Under the pieces are notes generated by a model. That model had not been told where the DNA came from, ran no database searches, and was given only the letters and a program-made list of their open reading frames with translations. DNA of 5,166 bases from Rhodoferax sp. GTDB taxonomy: Bacteria > Pseudomonadota > Gammaproteobacteria > Burkholderiales > Burkholderiaceae_C. Location: assembly GCA_018882485.1 (NCBI GenBank), contig VERU01000215.1, forward strand, positions 1-5,166, written 5' to 3'. The position numbers and the translations under genes are program-made. Positions 1-5,166 of the stretch are shown piece after piece. The first letter of the stretch is position 1. Each line of letters opens with the position of its first letter.

Positions 1-56
1 CGTACCCGGTTGGTGGTGTGGCAATGGGGGCAGACGATATGCAGGGATGGGTTCAT
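1..56 (-). CDS. trxC: Thioredoxin TrxC (thioredoxin 2), N-terminal fragment
   Basis: Only the first 18 complete codons are in the window; the gene continues past the left edge. The visible peptide begins MNPSLHIVCPHCHTTNRV. It has a CxxC pair at Cys9 and Cys12 followed by HTTNRV, which is the start of the N-terminal zinc-binding segment that distinguishes TrxC (thioredoxin 2) from TrxA. In the family, this zinc segment precedes a thioredoxin fold with a WCGPC active site, and the protein reduces disulfides in the cytoplasm, often under oxidative stress. The thioredoxin domain itself lies outside the window, so the call depends on this short signature. The ATG at 56-54 is supported by a GAGGA Shine-Dalgarno four bases upstream. 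The gene is divergent from the hydrolase that begins at 168. Another protein with a similar zinc-ribbon start cannot be fully excluded. Confidence 0.8.
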   Translation of the reverse strand, partial: MNPSLHIVCPHCHTTNRV

Positions 57-60
57 GGTG

Positions 61-65
61 TCCTC
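61..65 (-). promoter_or_regulatory. Ribosome binding site of trxC
   Basis: On the minus strand these bases read GAGGA, followed by a four-base spacer and the ATG at 56-54. The match to the Shine-Dalgarno consensus is good and the spacing is slightly short. It fixes the chosen start of the truncated thioredoxin gene. Confidence 0.6.
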
Positions 66-155
66 GTACCCTGCCCACATGGCGGCGGCGCAACGCGAAT
101 CAAGGCCCTGCCTGGCGCTGGACTACCATGCGGACCGCTTGCTTTGCGCTGCATC

Positions 156-160
156 AGGAG
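156..160 (+). promoter_or_regulatory. Ribosome binding site of the SGNH hydrolase
   Basis: The sequence AGGAG lies seven bases upstream of the ATG at 168, which is ideal spacing. It decides the start. The reading frame is open further upstream to an ATG at 18, but that start has no comparable site and would run across most of the trxC start region. Confidence 0.75.
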
Positions 161-167
161 ATCGTCG

Positions 168-1439
168 ATGAACCATTGGGTCACCGTTTGGGCCACTTCG
201 CTGCATGGCAGTTACCCGCATGGCACGCCCCTGGCCCAGCCGGATCTGGCGCTGGCCATCCCCGATCCGGCGCGCGGACTGTGTGATCAGGCGGTGCGCA
301 TGGTGCTGCATCCTGCCGCCCGGGGCCCGCGGGCCCGGGTGCGGCTGTCCAATGCCCATGGCGACCGACCCCTGACCTTGGCGGGCCTCAGTCTGGGCGA
401 GCAGTGGGCGGCCGCCTCGTTGCTGCCGGGCAGCCGGGTCGGATTGACGGTGCAGGGGCAGGATCGTGTCACGCTGGCGCCCGGCGAGTCCTGCTGGAGC
501 GACCCGGTGGCGCTGTCTCGTGCCGCCGCGTCGGGCGGGCCGGGCAGCGGCGCGCTGGCTCTGAGTGGGGTTGTCTGCGGCGCCAGTGGCCGCATCTCCT
601 GGCACTCCAAGGCCATGGGCAGCTCCTACCTGGGACGCCCGGGGCACCCTGCCGCGGCCGATGACGAGGACGAATCCGGCCTGCCCTTTGCCACCACCTC
701 CTGGTTCTGGGTCGATGCGCTGGACATGGAGCTGCCCGGCGGCAGTCACTGCGTGGTCTGTCTGGGCGATTCGCTGACCGATGGCACGGGCACCACACTC
801 AATGGCCGCGACCGATGGACCGACCAGCTGCAGCGGTTGCTGACGCGCCGCCTGGGGCCGGATGCGGCACCGGTGTGCATCGTGAACGCCGGGATCGGTG
901 GCAACCAGGTGGTGGGCTCGTCCGCGTCTGCGGCCGATGGGGCGCAGCGCTTGCGCCGTGGCCCACCTGCGGTGCAGCGCCTGGCCCAGGATGTGCTGGC
1001 GCTGTCGGGCGTGGGCAGCGTCATCTGGCTCGAAGGCATCAACGACTTCAGCGACGGCTGCGGTGCCTCGGTGGAGGCGGTGATCGACGGATTTCGTCAG
1101 GGAGCGTCCCGGCTGCATGCGGCCGGCCTGCGGGTGATCGGGGCGACGGTGCCCTCCGGACTGGGCGCTGCCACGGCCGGGCATGGCGGCGCACAGCAGG
1201 ATGAGCGGCGCCGTCGGCTCAACACCTGGTTGCGCCAGCGGTCGGTGCCCGAGGGCGTGTTCGACAGCGTGATCGACATGGACGCCGCGCTGACCGACCC
1301 GGTCACCGGTGCCATGCGGGCGGCCTATGTGCCCGATGGGACTCTGGGTGGCCCCGGTGACCACCTGCACCCCAACCGGGCAGGTCACCTGGCAATGGCC
1401 GCTGCGGTCGACCTGGACCCTCTGCTCATGGGGGTCTGA
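168..1439 (+). CDS. SGNH/GDSL-family hydrolase (esterase-like), two-part architecture
   Basis: The 423-residue protein has all four SGNH signatures. Block I is GDSLTDG with nucleophile Ser202. Block II is NAGIGGN at 240-246, supplying an oxyanion glycine. Block III is GIND with Asn292. Block V is DHLHP with Asp398 and His401 as the acid-base pair. About 195 residues precede the catalytic domain. They contain a segment around RVRLSNAHGDRPLTL and a later SDPVALS, which resemble the N-terminal beta domain of XynE-like SGNH esterases that act on carbohydrate esters. The family hydrolyses ester bonds; the substrate here is unknown. The N terminus (MNHWVTVWATSLHGSY) shows no basic-hydrophobic signal peptide, so the protein may be cytoplasmic, unlike many secreted relatives. 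An acidic run DDEDE lies at 165-169, shortly before the catalytic block. The start at 168 is set by its AGGAG site. The gene is divergent from trxC and convergent with the DUF2905 gene, so it is probably monocistronic. Confidence 0.88.
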   Translation: MNHWVTVWATSLHGSYPHGTPLAQPDLALAIPDPARGLCDQAVRMVLHPAARGPRARVRLSNAHGDRPLTLAGLSLGEQWAAASLLPGSRVGLTVQGQDRVTLAPGESCWSDPVALSRAAASGGPGSGALALSGVVCGASGRISWHSKAMGSSYLGRPGHPAAADDEDESGLPFATTSWFWVDALDMELPGGSHCVVCLGDSLTDGTGTTLNGRDRWTDQLQRLLTRRLGPDAAPVCIVNAGIGGNQVVGSSASAADGAQRLRRGPPAVQRLAQDVLALSGVGSVIWLEGINDFSDGCGASVEAVIDGFRQGASRLHAAGLRVIGATVPSGLGAATAGHGGAQQDERRRRLNTWLRQRSVPEGVFDSVIDMDAALTDPVTGAMRAAYVPDGTLGGPGDHLHPNRAGHLAMAAAVDLDPLLMGV

Positions 1440-1454
1440 GCGCCGCCGCTCAGA
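1435..1454. terminator. Hairpin over the convergent gene ends (possible bidirectional terminator)
   Basis: A perfect 8-bp inverted repeat, TCTGAGCG at 1435-1442 and CGCTCAGA at 1447-1454, surrounds a four-base CCGC loop. Each arm contains the stop codon of one convergent gene: TGA at 1437-1439 for the plus-strand hydrolase and TGA at 1452-1450 for the minus-strand DUF2905 gene. As it is symmetric, both transcripts could form it. Neither side has a clear U-tract, so if it terminates it is not a classical intrinsic terminator. It may instead protect 3' ends or slow the polymerase for Rho. Confidence 0.5.
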
Positions 1455-1644
1455 GCCACTTGGCCAGCAGCGAGGCCACCAGGCTGAGCAGCACGGTGGA
1501 GCCCAGGGGCAGGAACCACTCCCGTCCGAACAGCCGGAATTGCAGATCGCCGGGCAGGCGCCCGAAACCGAACCGACGCAGCAAGGGCAGCAACCACTGG
1601 ATCAGCAGCATGGCCAGCAGGGTGACGATCAGCCAGCGGATCAT
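1450..1644 (-). CDS. DUF2905 family small membrane protein
   Basis: This is a 64-residue protein of unknown function. It has two hydrophobic helices, at about residues 4-22 and 44-62, joined by a conserved-looking loop containing GRLPGD (28-33) and then FRLFGREWFLPL. The two helices, short length and GxLPGD loop match the DUF2905 family of small inner-membrane proteins. Arg23 and Arg24 follow the first helix, and by the positive-inside rule the loop is probably cytoplasmic. The start codon at 1644-1642 has no obvious Shine-Dalgarno. The gene lies 43 bp downstream of the methyltransferase gene on the same strand and may be translated from that transcript. Its stop codon lies in the hairpin shared with the convergent hydrolase. 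No catalytic motif is visible and I assign no function. Confidence 0.85.
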   Translation of the reverse strand: MIRWLIVTLLAMLLIQWLLPLLRRFGFGRLPGDLQFRLFGREWFLPLGSTVLLSLVASLLAKWL

Positions 1645-1687
1645 GCGTTGTGGTGCCAGGTGGCCGGCATGAGCGCAGCTGCCGTGT

Positions 1688-2800
1688 TCACAGGCTGGCG
1701 CTGCGATCGCCCGCCGCGAAACCGAGCGCCGGCCAGGGCTCGCCCCGGCACAGCCCCATCACCTTGAACAGTTCGCCCATCTCGTGCTCCAGCACCAGCC
1801 GCTGGGCATTTGCGCGCTGCGACAGGGGGGCCGCGTCCAGCAGCGGACCGAGGCCGCAATTGAACAGGAAACGGGCCTGGCTGCAATAGCCCAGCAACTC
1901 CAGCCCGGCCTGTTGCGCCGCCACCGCGATACCGGTGAAGTTCACATGCGCGGTGATGTCCTTGCGGCCCACGTCGCTGAGCGGATCGCCGTCGGCACGG
2001 TGACCCTGGTGGCACATCAGGGTCCCCATGTGACGCTGCGGGTGGTAGTACTCGCGCTCCGGAAAGCCGTAGTCGATCAGCAGGACGGCCCCCCGGGTCA
2101 ACCGTTCGGCCAGCGATTGCACAAAAGCCTCGGCCTGGGGGTGGATCTCGGTCAGGTAGTCGTGTTCGCCCGGCACCTCCAGCGGCGGGCACAACCCGGT
2201 CGGCCGGTCGGCCCAGCACAGCGGCGGCCCCCCGGCGGGACCGGCGCTCACGCCCCGTTCGTACCACTGGCCCTGACGTCGCAGCAGCAGTTGCACAGGC
2301 ATCGCATCGAGCACCTCGTTGCCCACCACCACCCCTTCCAGGGTGGCAGGCCAGCCATCGGCCCACTCGATGGGCACGCCGCAGCCTGCCAGTGTCTGCT
2401 GCTGGCGCTGGCGCAGCGCCGCCGACAGCTCGACGATCACATAGCGCCGTATCGCCTGTCCCCTGGTCTGCAGGGCCTGCAGCAGGTCGCGGGCCAGCAC
2501 CCCCGTGCCGGCGCCGAATTCCCAGACGGTGTCGCAGCCGGTGTGCTCCAGGGCTTGGGCCACTTGCGTTGCCAGGCACTGCCCGAACAGGGGCGAGATC
2601 TCGGGGGCCGTGACGAAATCGCTGCCATCGCGCGCCAGCGGCCCGAACTGCCGGCTGCTCGCGGCGTAATAGCCAAGGCCCGGCGCGTACAGCGCCTGCG
2701 CCATGAAGTGGTCGAAGCCCATCCAGCCACCCCGGGCGACCAGATCCGCCTGCAGCTGCGCCAGCAGCGTGTTCGGTAAACTCAAGCTTTCCGTGCCCAT
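1688..2800 (-). CDS. MidA/NDUFAF7-type class I SAM-dependent methyltransferase
   Basis: The 370-residue protein fits the COG1565 / DUF185 (MidA) family. Signature segments in order are a FDHFMAQALYAPGLGYY region at about 29-45, DFVTAPEISPLFGQ at 61-74, the SAM-binding glycine motif EFGAGTG at 94-100, VIVELS near 121-126 with an acidic residue suited to the SAM ribose, GNEVLDAMPV at 160-169, IDYGF at 242-246 and KDITAHVNF at 280-288. The mitochondrial relative NDUFAF7 dimethylates an arginine of the complex I subunit NDUFS2 and is needed for complex I assembly. The bacterial substrate is not established, and a respiratory-complex target is inference. The start at 2800 is chosen over the in-frame ATG at 2869 because the latter would overlap the divergent SDR by about 50 bp and add residues unlike the family. 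A GGGAG sequence (2816-2812) lies 11 bases upstream. The gene probably heads a two-gene transcript with DUF2905. Confidence 0.88.
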   Translation of the reverse strand: MGTESLSLPNTLLAQLQADLVARGGWMGFDHFMAQALYAPGLGYYAASSRQFGPLARDGSDFVTAPEISPLFGQCLATQVAQALEHTGCDTVWEFGAGTGVLARDLLQALQTRGQAIRRYVIVELSAALRQRQQQTLAGCGVPIEWADGWPATLEGVVVGNEVLDAMPVQLLLRRQGQWYERGVSAGPAGGPPLCWADRPTGLCPPLEVPGEHDYLTEIHPQAEAFVQSLAERLTRGAVLLIDYGFPEREYYHPQRHMGTLMCHQGHRADGDPLSDVGRKDITAHVNFTGIAVAAQQAGLELLGYCSQARFLFNCGLGPLLDAAPLSQRANAQRLVLEHEMGELFKVMGLCRGEPWPALGFAAGDRSASL

Positions 2801-2819
2801 CGCCTGATTTTCTCCCACA
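2801..2819. promoter_or_regulatory. 19-bp head-to-head gap between methyltransferase and SDR starts
   Basis: The two divergent start codons are separated by only 19 bp. Read on the minus strand, the gap holds GGGAG (2816-2812), the likely ribosome site of the methyltransferase. Read on the plus strand, it holds no Shine-Dalgarno for the SDR. An in-frame TGA at 2805-2807 rules out an earlier SDR start. There is no room for two separate promoters with leaders, so the promoters must overlap the opposing coding sequence. I could not identify convincing -35/-10 pairs on either strand. Confidence 0.5.
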
Positions 2820-3617
2820 ATGTCCGACCAACCTGTCGCCCGAACCGTGCTCGTGACCGGTGCCGCCAAACGGCTGGGGCGCGAAATCGCGCTGGCGCTG
2901 GCGGCTGAAGGCTGGCAGGTGGCCGTGCACTACCGGGATTCGGTCGAAGAGGCCCATCAGACCCGGGCCGATTGCCAGCGCCTGAGTGGGCAGGCCAGCG
3001 AACTGTTTCGCGCCAATCTGGGTAACGAGACCGCGGTGCGCCATCTCATGGCCCAGGTGCTGCAGCGATTTGGGCGGGTCGATGCGGTGGTCAACAGCGC
3101 ATCCACCTTCGAGCACGATGCCGTGGACAGTTTCGGCTTTGCCGCGCTGGACAAGCACATGCGCAGCAATGCCGGTGCGCCCATTCTGCTGGCCCAGGCC
3201 CTGCATGCCCACAAGGTCCAGCGGGCCGACGCCGAGGCATCGCAGGCCGAACCGGAGCCGGCGGTGGTGGTGAACCTGCTCGACCAGAAGCTCTGGAACC
3301 AGAACCCCGACTTTCTGAGCTACACCTTGTCCAAGGCGGCCCTGGAAGCGGCCAACACCATGCTGGCGCTGGCGCTGGCACCGTGGGTGCGGGTGGTGGG
3401 CGTGGCGCCCGGTCTCACCCTGACCAGCCATCTGCTGACGCCCGAGGCCTTCGAGTCCCGGCACCGGCTGTCGCCGCTGGGCCGGTCCTCGACACCGGCC
3501 GACGTGGTGGCCACGGTCAAATTTGCCATCGCCAATCGCTCGATCACCGGCACCACCCTGCTGGTGGATGGCGGCCAGCACCTGATGCGTTTCGAGCGGG
3601 ACTTCTCGCTGATGTGA
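2820..3617 (+). CDS. SDR oxidoreductase, pteridine reductase-like (FolM/PTR1 type)
   Basis: The 265-residue protein is a classical-length short-chain dehydrogenase/reductase. It has the cofactor motif TGAAKRLG at 13-20, NSAS at 92-95 in the usual NAG-like position, and YTLSK with Tyr168 and Lys172. Asp155 lies 13 residues before the tyrosine, within NLLDQKLW, where ordinary SDRs carry serine. The Asp-Tyr-Lys spacing of 13 and 4 equals that of Leishmania PTR1 (Asp181, Tyr194, Lys198), and TGAAKRLG is also shared with PTR1. This supports NADPH-dependent reduction of dihydropterins or dihydrofolate, as in FolM. A dihydroneopterin aldolase-family gene follows 28 bp downstream, which fits that role. 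The ATG at 2820 is the only possible upstream start because of an in-frame TGA at 2805, yet it has no Shine-Dalgarno and may be leaderless. The fold is clear; the exact substrate is inferred. Confidence 0.85.
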   Translation: MSDQPVARTVLVTGAAKRLGREIALALAAEGWQVAVHYRDSVEEAHQTRADCQRLSGQASELFRANLGNETAVRHLMAQVLQRFGRVDAVVNSASTFEHDAVDSFGFAALDKHMRSNAGAPILLAQALHAHKVQRADAEASQAEPEPAVVVNLLDQKLWNQNPDFLSYTLSKAALEAANTMLALALAPWVRVVGVAPGLTLTSHLLTPEAFESRHRLSPLGRSSTPADVVATVKFAIANRSITGTTLLVDGGQHLMRFERDFSLM

Positions 3618-3645
3618 TCGACCCCCACCTGTCCCGGATTTCACC

Positions 3646-4017
3646 ATGCAAGCACTCAACGGCCGGCAATCGCTGACCCTCCATGGTCTGCGCTTCGAGG
3701 CCAGCCTCGGCATACTGGACCACGAAAAGACGGCGCCCCAGCCCATCCAGGTCGATGCCGAACTGAGTTTGGGCCTGCAGCCTCTGCTGCCGCACAACGA
3801 CGAGATCAACCACGTGCTGGATTACCGCCGTGTGCGCCGCATCATCATCGACGAGTGCACGGCCGAACATGTCAATTTGCTCGAGACGCTCATCGGCAAG
3901 CTGGCCAACCGACTGATGCAGCTGCCCGGGGTTCTTGGCGTGCGCGTGAAGATCGCCAAGCTGGAAATCTTCGAGGACTGCGAGGTGGCCATCCGCGTGG
4001 AGGCCGGCGAATGGTGA
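3646..4017 (+). CDS. folB: Dihydroneopterin aldolase-family protein (FolB or FolX)
   Basis: The 123-residue protein has the length and pattern of the FolB/FolX tunnelling fold. It shows [17 protein letters not shown] with Glu27, LDYRRV with Tyr60, NLLETL with Glu80 and a C-terminal [19 protein letters not shown] with Lys105. In FolB the glutamates bind the pterin, and the tyrosine and lysine act in cleaving dihydroneopterin to 6-hydroxymethyl-dihydropterin and glycolaldehyde. Two details lean toward the relative FolX (dihydroneopterin triphosphate 2'-epimerase): YR after the motif leucine and the next residue (LDYRRV), and Lys-Leu instead of the FolB-typical Lys-Pro at the catalytic lysine. 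The symbol is therefore provisional. The gene lies 28 bp after the pteridine-reductase-like SDR. Its ribosome site is weak (GGA at 3636-3638, seven bases before ATG). Its stop codon overlaps the ttcA start, suggesting translational coupling. Confidence 0.82.
   Translation: MQALNGRQSLTLHGLRFEASLGILDHEKTAPQPIQVDAELSLGLQPLLPHNDEINHVLDYRRVRRIIIDECTAEHVNLLETLIGKLANRLMQLPGVLGVRVKIAKLEIFEDCEVAIRVEAGEW
3999..4003 (+). promoter_or_regulatory. Ribosome binding site of ttcA inside the folB end
   Basis: GGAGG lies within the last codons of the upstream gene, seven bases before ATG 4011 and ten bases before an in-frame GTG at 4014. The spacing favours ATG. The site is the strongest Shine-Dalgarno in the plus-strand cluster. 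Confidence 0.7.
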
Positions 4018-4994
4018 CGCAGTCCCTGTTCCACGAGGCCCAGGCGGGCGAAGCCGGCCTGCCCCCGCTGCCCGCGGGCGATGCCGATGTGGCGGCTGGC
4101 GCGGATGCGCCCCAACGCCGGCTGAAGATCGAGCGCGAGACCCACAAGCTGGAAAAACGGCTGTGCCGCCAGGTTGGCCAGGCCATCGTGGACTTCAACA
4201 TGATCGGTGAGGGCGACCGGGTGATGGTGTGCGTATCCGGCGGCAAGGACAGCTACGGCCTGCTCGATATCCTGCTCAAGCTGCAGGCCCGCGCGCCGGT
4301 TCGCTTCGAGCTGATTGCGGTCAACCTCGATCAGAAGCAGCCCGGTTTCCCGGCGGATGTGCTGCCCCGATATCTGTCCGGCATCGGGGTCCCTTTCCGC
4401 ATCGAGACGCAGGACACCTACAGCATCGTGAAAAAGGTGATTCCCGAGGGCAAAACCCTGTGCAGTCTGTGCAGCCGGCTGCGGCGCGGCATCCTGTACC
4501 GTGTGGCCGACGAGATCGGTGCCACCCGCATCGCCCTGGGCCACCACCGGGACGACATGCTGCAGACCTTTTTCCTGAACATGTTCCACGGCGGCAAACT
4601 CAAGGGCATGCCGCCCAAATTGGTCAGCGACGATGGTGGCCATGTGGTGATCCGTCCTCTGGCTTACGTGGCCGAAAAAGACCTCACCCGCTGGGCCGTG
4701 CACCGGCAGTTTCCCATCATTCCCTGCACCCTGTGCGGCAGCCAGGACAACCTGCAGCGCCAGCAGGTCGGCGAGATGCTGCGCGACTGGGAACGGCGCC
4801 ATCCGGGGCGCATCGAGAGCATGTTCACCGCGCTGCAGAACGTCGTGCCCTCGCACCTCATGGACCGCAGCCGCTTCAATTTCCAGGACCTGCGTGCCAC
4901 CGGCGTGGCTGATCCCGAAGGGGACCGGGGCTTCGATCCGCCCGACCTGCCGGCGCCCTCGCAGCCGGTGTTGTCCATGCTGGGTGGGGACTGA
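4011..4994 (+). CDS. ttcA: tRNA 2-thiocytidine(32) synthetase TtcA
   Basis: The 327-residue protein is a PP-loop ATPase of the TtcA/TilS superfamily. The PP-loop is SGGKDS at 76-81. Two CxxC pairs follow: Cys151/Cys154 in [11 protein letters not shown] and Cys239/Cys242 in [13 protein letters not shown]. These motifs, with [26 protein letters not shown] between them, are diagnostic of TtcA, which adenylates C32 of certain tRNAs and replaces its oxygen with sulfur; known TtcA carries an iron-sulfur cluster held by cysteines of these motifs. The first 40 or so residues are rich in Ala, Gly, Asp and Pro and look like a variable extension; the core starts near [16 protein letters not shown]. The start at 4011 is supported by GGAGG seven bases upstream and overlaps the upstream stop by 7 bp. 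An in-frame GTG at 4014 is the alternative start, giving a protein one residue shorter. The phosphatase gene follows after 7 bp. Confidence 0.95.
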   Translation: MVTQSLFHEAQAGEAGLPPLPAGDADVAAGADAPQRRLKIERETHKLEKRLCRQVGQAIVDFNMIGEGDRVMVCVSGGKDSYGLLDILLKLQARAPVRFELIAVNLDQKQPGFPADVLPRYLSGIGVPFRIETQDTYSIVKKVIPEGKTLCSLCSRLRRGILYRVADEIGATRIALGHHRDDMLQTFFLNMFHGGKLKGMPPKLVSDDGGHVVIRPLAYVAEKDLTRWAVHRQFPIIPCTLCGSQDNLQRQQVGEMLRDWERRHPGRIESMFTALQNVVPSHLMDRSRFNFQDLRATGVADPEGDRGFDPPDLPAPSQPVLSMLGGD

Positions 4995-5001
4995 CCCCGC
5001 C

Positions 5002-5166
5002 ATGCAGGCCACCCGCATCATTGCCATCCGTCACGGCGAGACGGCCTGGAACGTCGACACCCGGATCCAGGGCCAGCTCGACATCGGGCTCAATGACCGG
5101 GGGCGCTGGCAGGCGCAGCGGCTGGCCCAGGCGCTGGCCGGAGAAGGCATCGACGCGGTCTATGCC
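5002..5166 (+). CDS. Histidine phosphatase (phosphoglycerate mutase-like), N-terminal fragment
   Basis: The first 55 codons are present and the gene runs off the right edge. The peptide starts MQATRIIAIRHGETAWN and has the RHGE motif at 10-13, with His11 as the phospho-accepting residue, followed by TRIQGQLDIGLNDRGRWQA. This is the classic start of the histidine phosphatase superfamily branch that includes GpmB-like phosphatases, CobC and cofactor-dependent phosphoglycerate mutase. The substrate cannot be decided from this part, so no symbol is given. The ATG is 7 bp after the ttcA stop. A GGGGA stretch at 4986-4990, inside the ttcA end, lies 11 bases upstream and is a plausible but distant ribosome site. 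The gene is probably the fourth member of the plus-strand operon. Confidence 0.88.
   Translation, partial: MQATRIIAIRHGETAWNVDTRIQGQLDIGLNDRGRWQAQRLAQALAGEGIDAVYA

Larger units (their letters stand above)
57..167. other. Divergent trxC / hydrolase intergenic region
   Basis: This 111-bp spacer lies between two divergent start codons, so promoters for both genes are expected here. It contains the two Shine-Dalgarno sites listed separately. I see only weak promoter-like hexamers. On the plus strand there is TACCAT at 124-129 (four of six matches to a -10) without a good -35. On the minus strand there is TTGATT at 103-98 (four of six to a -35) without a convincing -10 at normal spacing. No clear operator or long inverted repeat is visible. 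Regulation by OxyR or another regulator cannot be read from this sequence. Confidence 0.45.

Noticed and set aside
18..167. A 50-residue N-terminal extension of the hydrolase from an ATG at 18
   Set aside because: It would overlap the trxC start, has no ribosome site, and an AGGAG sits seven bases before the ATG at 168.
323..336. A perfect 14-bp GC-only palindrome centred at 329/330
   Set aside because: It lies within the hydrolase coding sequence, in codons for Arg, Gly, Pro and Ala. In DNA this GC-rich such palindromes arise easily, and nothing around it suggests a site.
123..1388. A 421-codon open frame on the minus strand opposite the SGNH hydrolase
   Set aside because: The plus strand carries all catalytic blocks and a good ribosome site. 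The antisense frame has neither and is dominated by His, Arg, Gln and Gly.
2801..2869. A 23-residue N-terminal extension of the methyltransferase
   Set aside because: It overlaps the SDR N terminus, which is fixed by an in-frame stop at 2805, and adds residues unlike the family.
1641..3809. A 722-codon open frame on the minus strand covering the SDR and methyltransferase genes
   Set aside because: It is a shadow frame of GC-rich DNA. It shows no recognisable domain, is rich in Arg, Gly, His and Ala, and overlaps two well-identified genes completely.
3855..4010. An upstream start for ttcA at 3855
   Set aside because: It would run through the conserved C-terminal half of the folB-family gene in another frame, while ATG 4011 has a strong ribosome site.
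3822..5027. A 401-codon open frame on the minus strand opposite ttcA
   Set aside because: It is antisense to a diagnostic TtcA sequence, has no family signature, and its composition is typical of a shadow frame.
1..5166. Mobile elements, CRISPR arrays, tRNA or rRNA genes, phage genes
   Set aside because: On reading both strands I saw no direct-repeat array, terminal inverted repeats, transposase or integrase motifs, or structured RNA gene. The gene content is housekeeping-like and base composition is even.

Overview
The window reads as ordinary chromosomal DNA from a high-GC Gram-negative bacterium. The best guess is a betaproteobacterium of the Burkholderiales, possibly Comamonadaceae-like. 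This rests on uniformly GC-rich codons, the family variants seen (TrxC-type thioredoxin, DUF2905, MidA-type methyltransferase, TtcA), and a gene order I associate with that group. The taxonomy is inferred and was not tested by a search. No insertion sequence, phage gene, CRISPR array, tRNA or rRNA is visible.

Layout. Positions 1-56 hold the start of a minus-strand trxC-like thioredoxin gene that runs off the left edge. A 111-bp divergent spacer separates it from a plus-strand SGNH/GDSL hydrolase (168-1439). This hydrolase meets, tail to tail, a minus-strand pair: a small two-helix membrane protein of the DUF2905 family (1450-1644) and a MidA/NDUFAF7-type SAM-dependent methyltransferase (1688-2800). 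An 8-bp-arm hairpin at 1435-1454 spans the convergent junction and contains both stop codons. The methyltransferase is head to head with a plus-strand cluster, with only 19 bp between the two start codons. That cluster is a pteridine-reductase-like SDR (2820-3617), a dihydroneopterin aldolase-family protein (3646-4017), the tRNA 2-thiocytidine synthetase TtcA (4011-4994) and the first 55 codons of a histidine phosphatase (5002 to the right edge).

How the genes fit together. The SDR carries the Asp-Tyr-Lys arrangement of pteridine reductases (PTR1/FolM) and sits directly upstream of a FolB/FolX-family gene, so these two probably act in one reduced-pterin or folate branch. The second gene has features that, from memory, resemble the FolX epimerase as much as the FolB aldolase, so a tetrahydromonapterin-type role is possible. 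TtcA (tRNA C32 thiolation) and the phosphatase are tightly packed behind them and probably share the transcript without an obvious pathway link. MidA and DUF2905 probably form a separate minus-strand transcript.

I found no convincing undescribed multi-gene system. The points most worth checking are the FolM-FolB/FolX pairing, the 19-bp head-to-head start with no Shine-Dalgarno for the SDR, the stop-codon hairpin, and the folB-ttcA overlap with two possible start codons.
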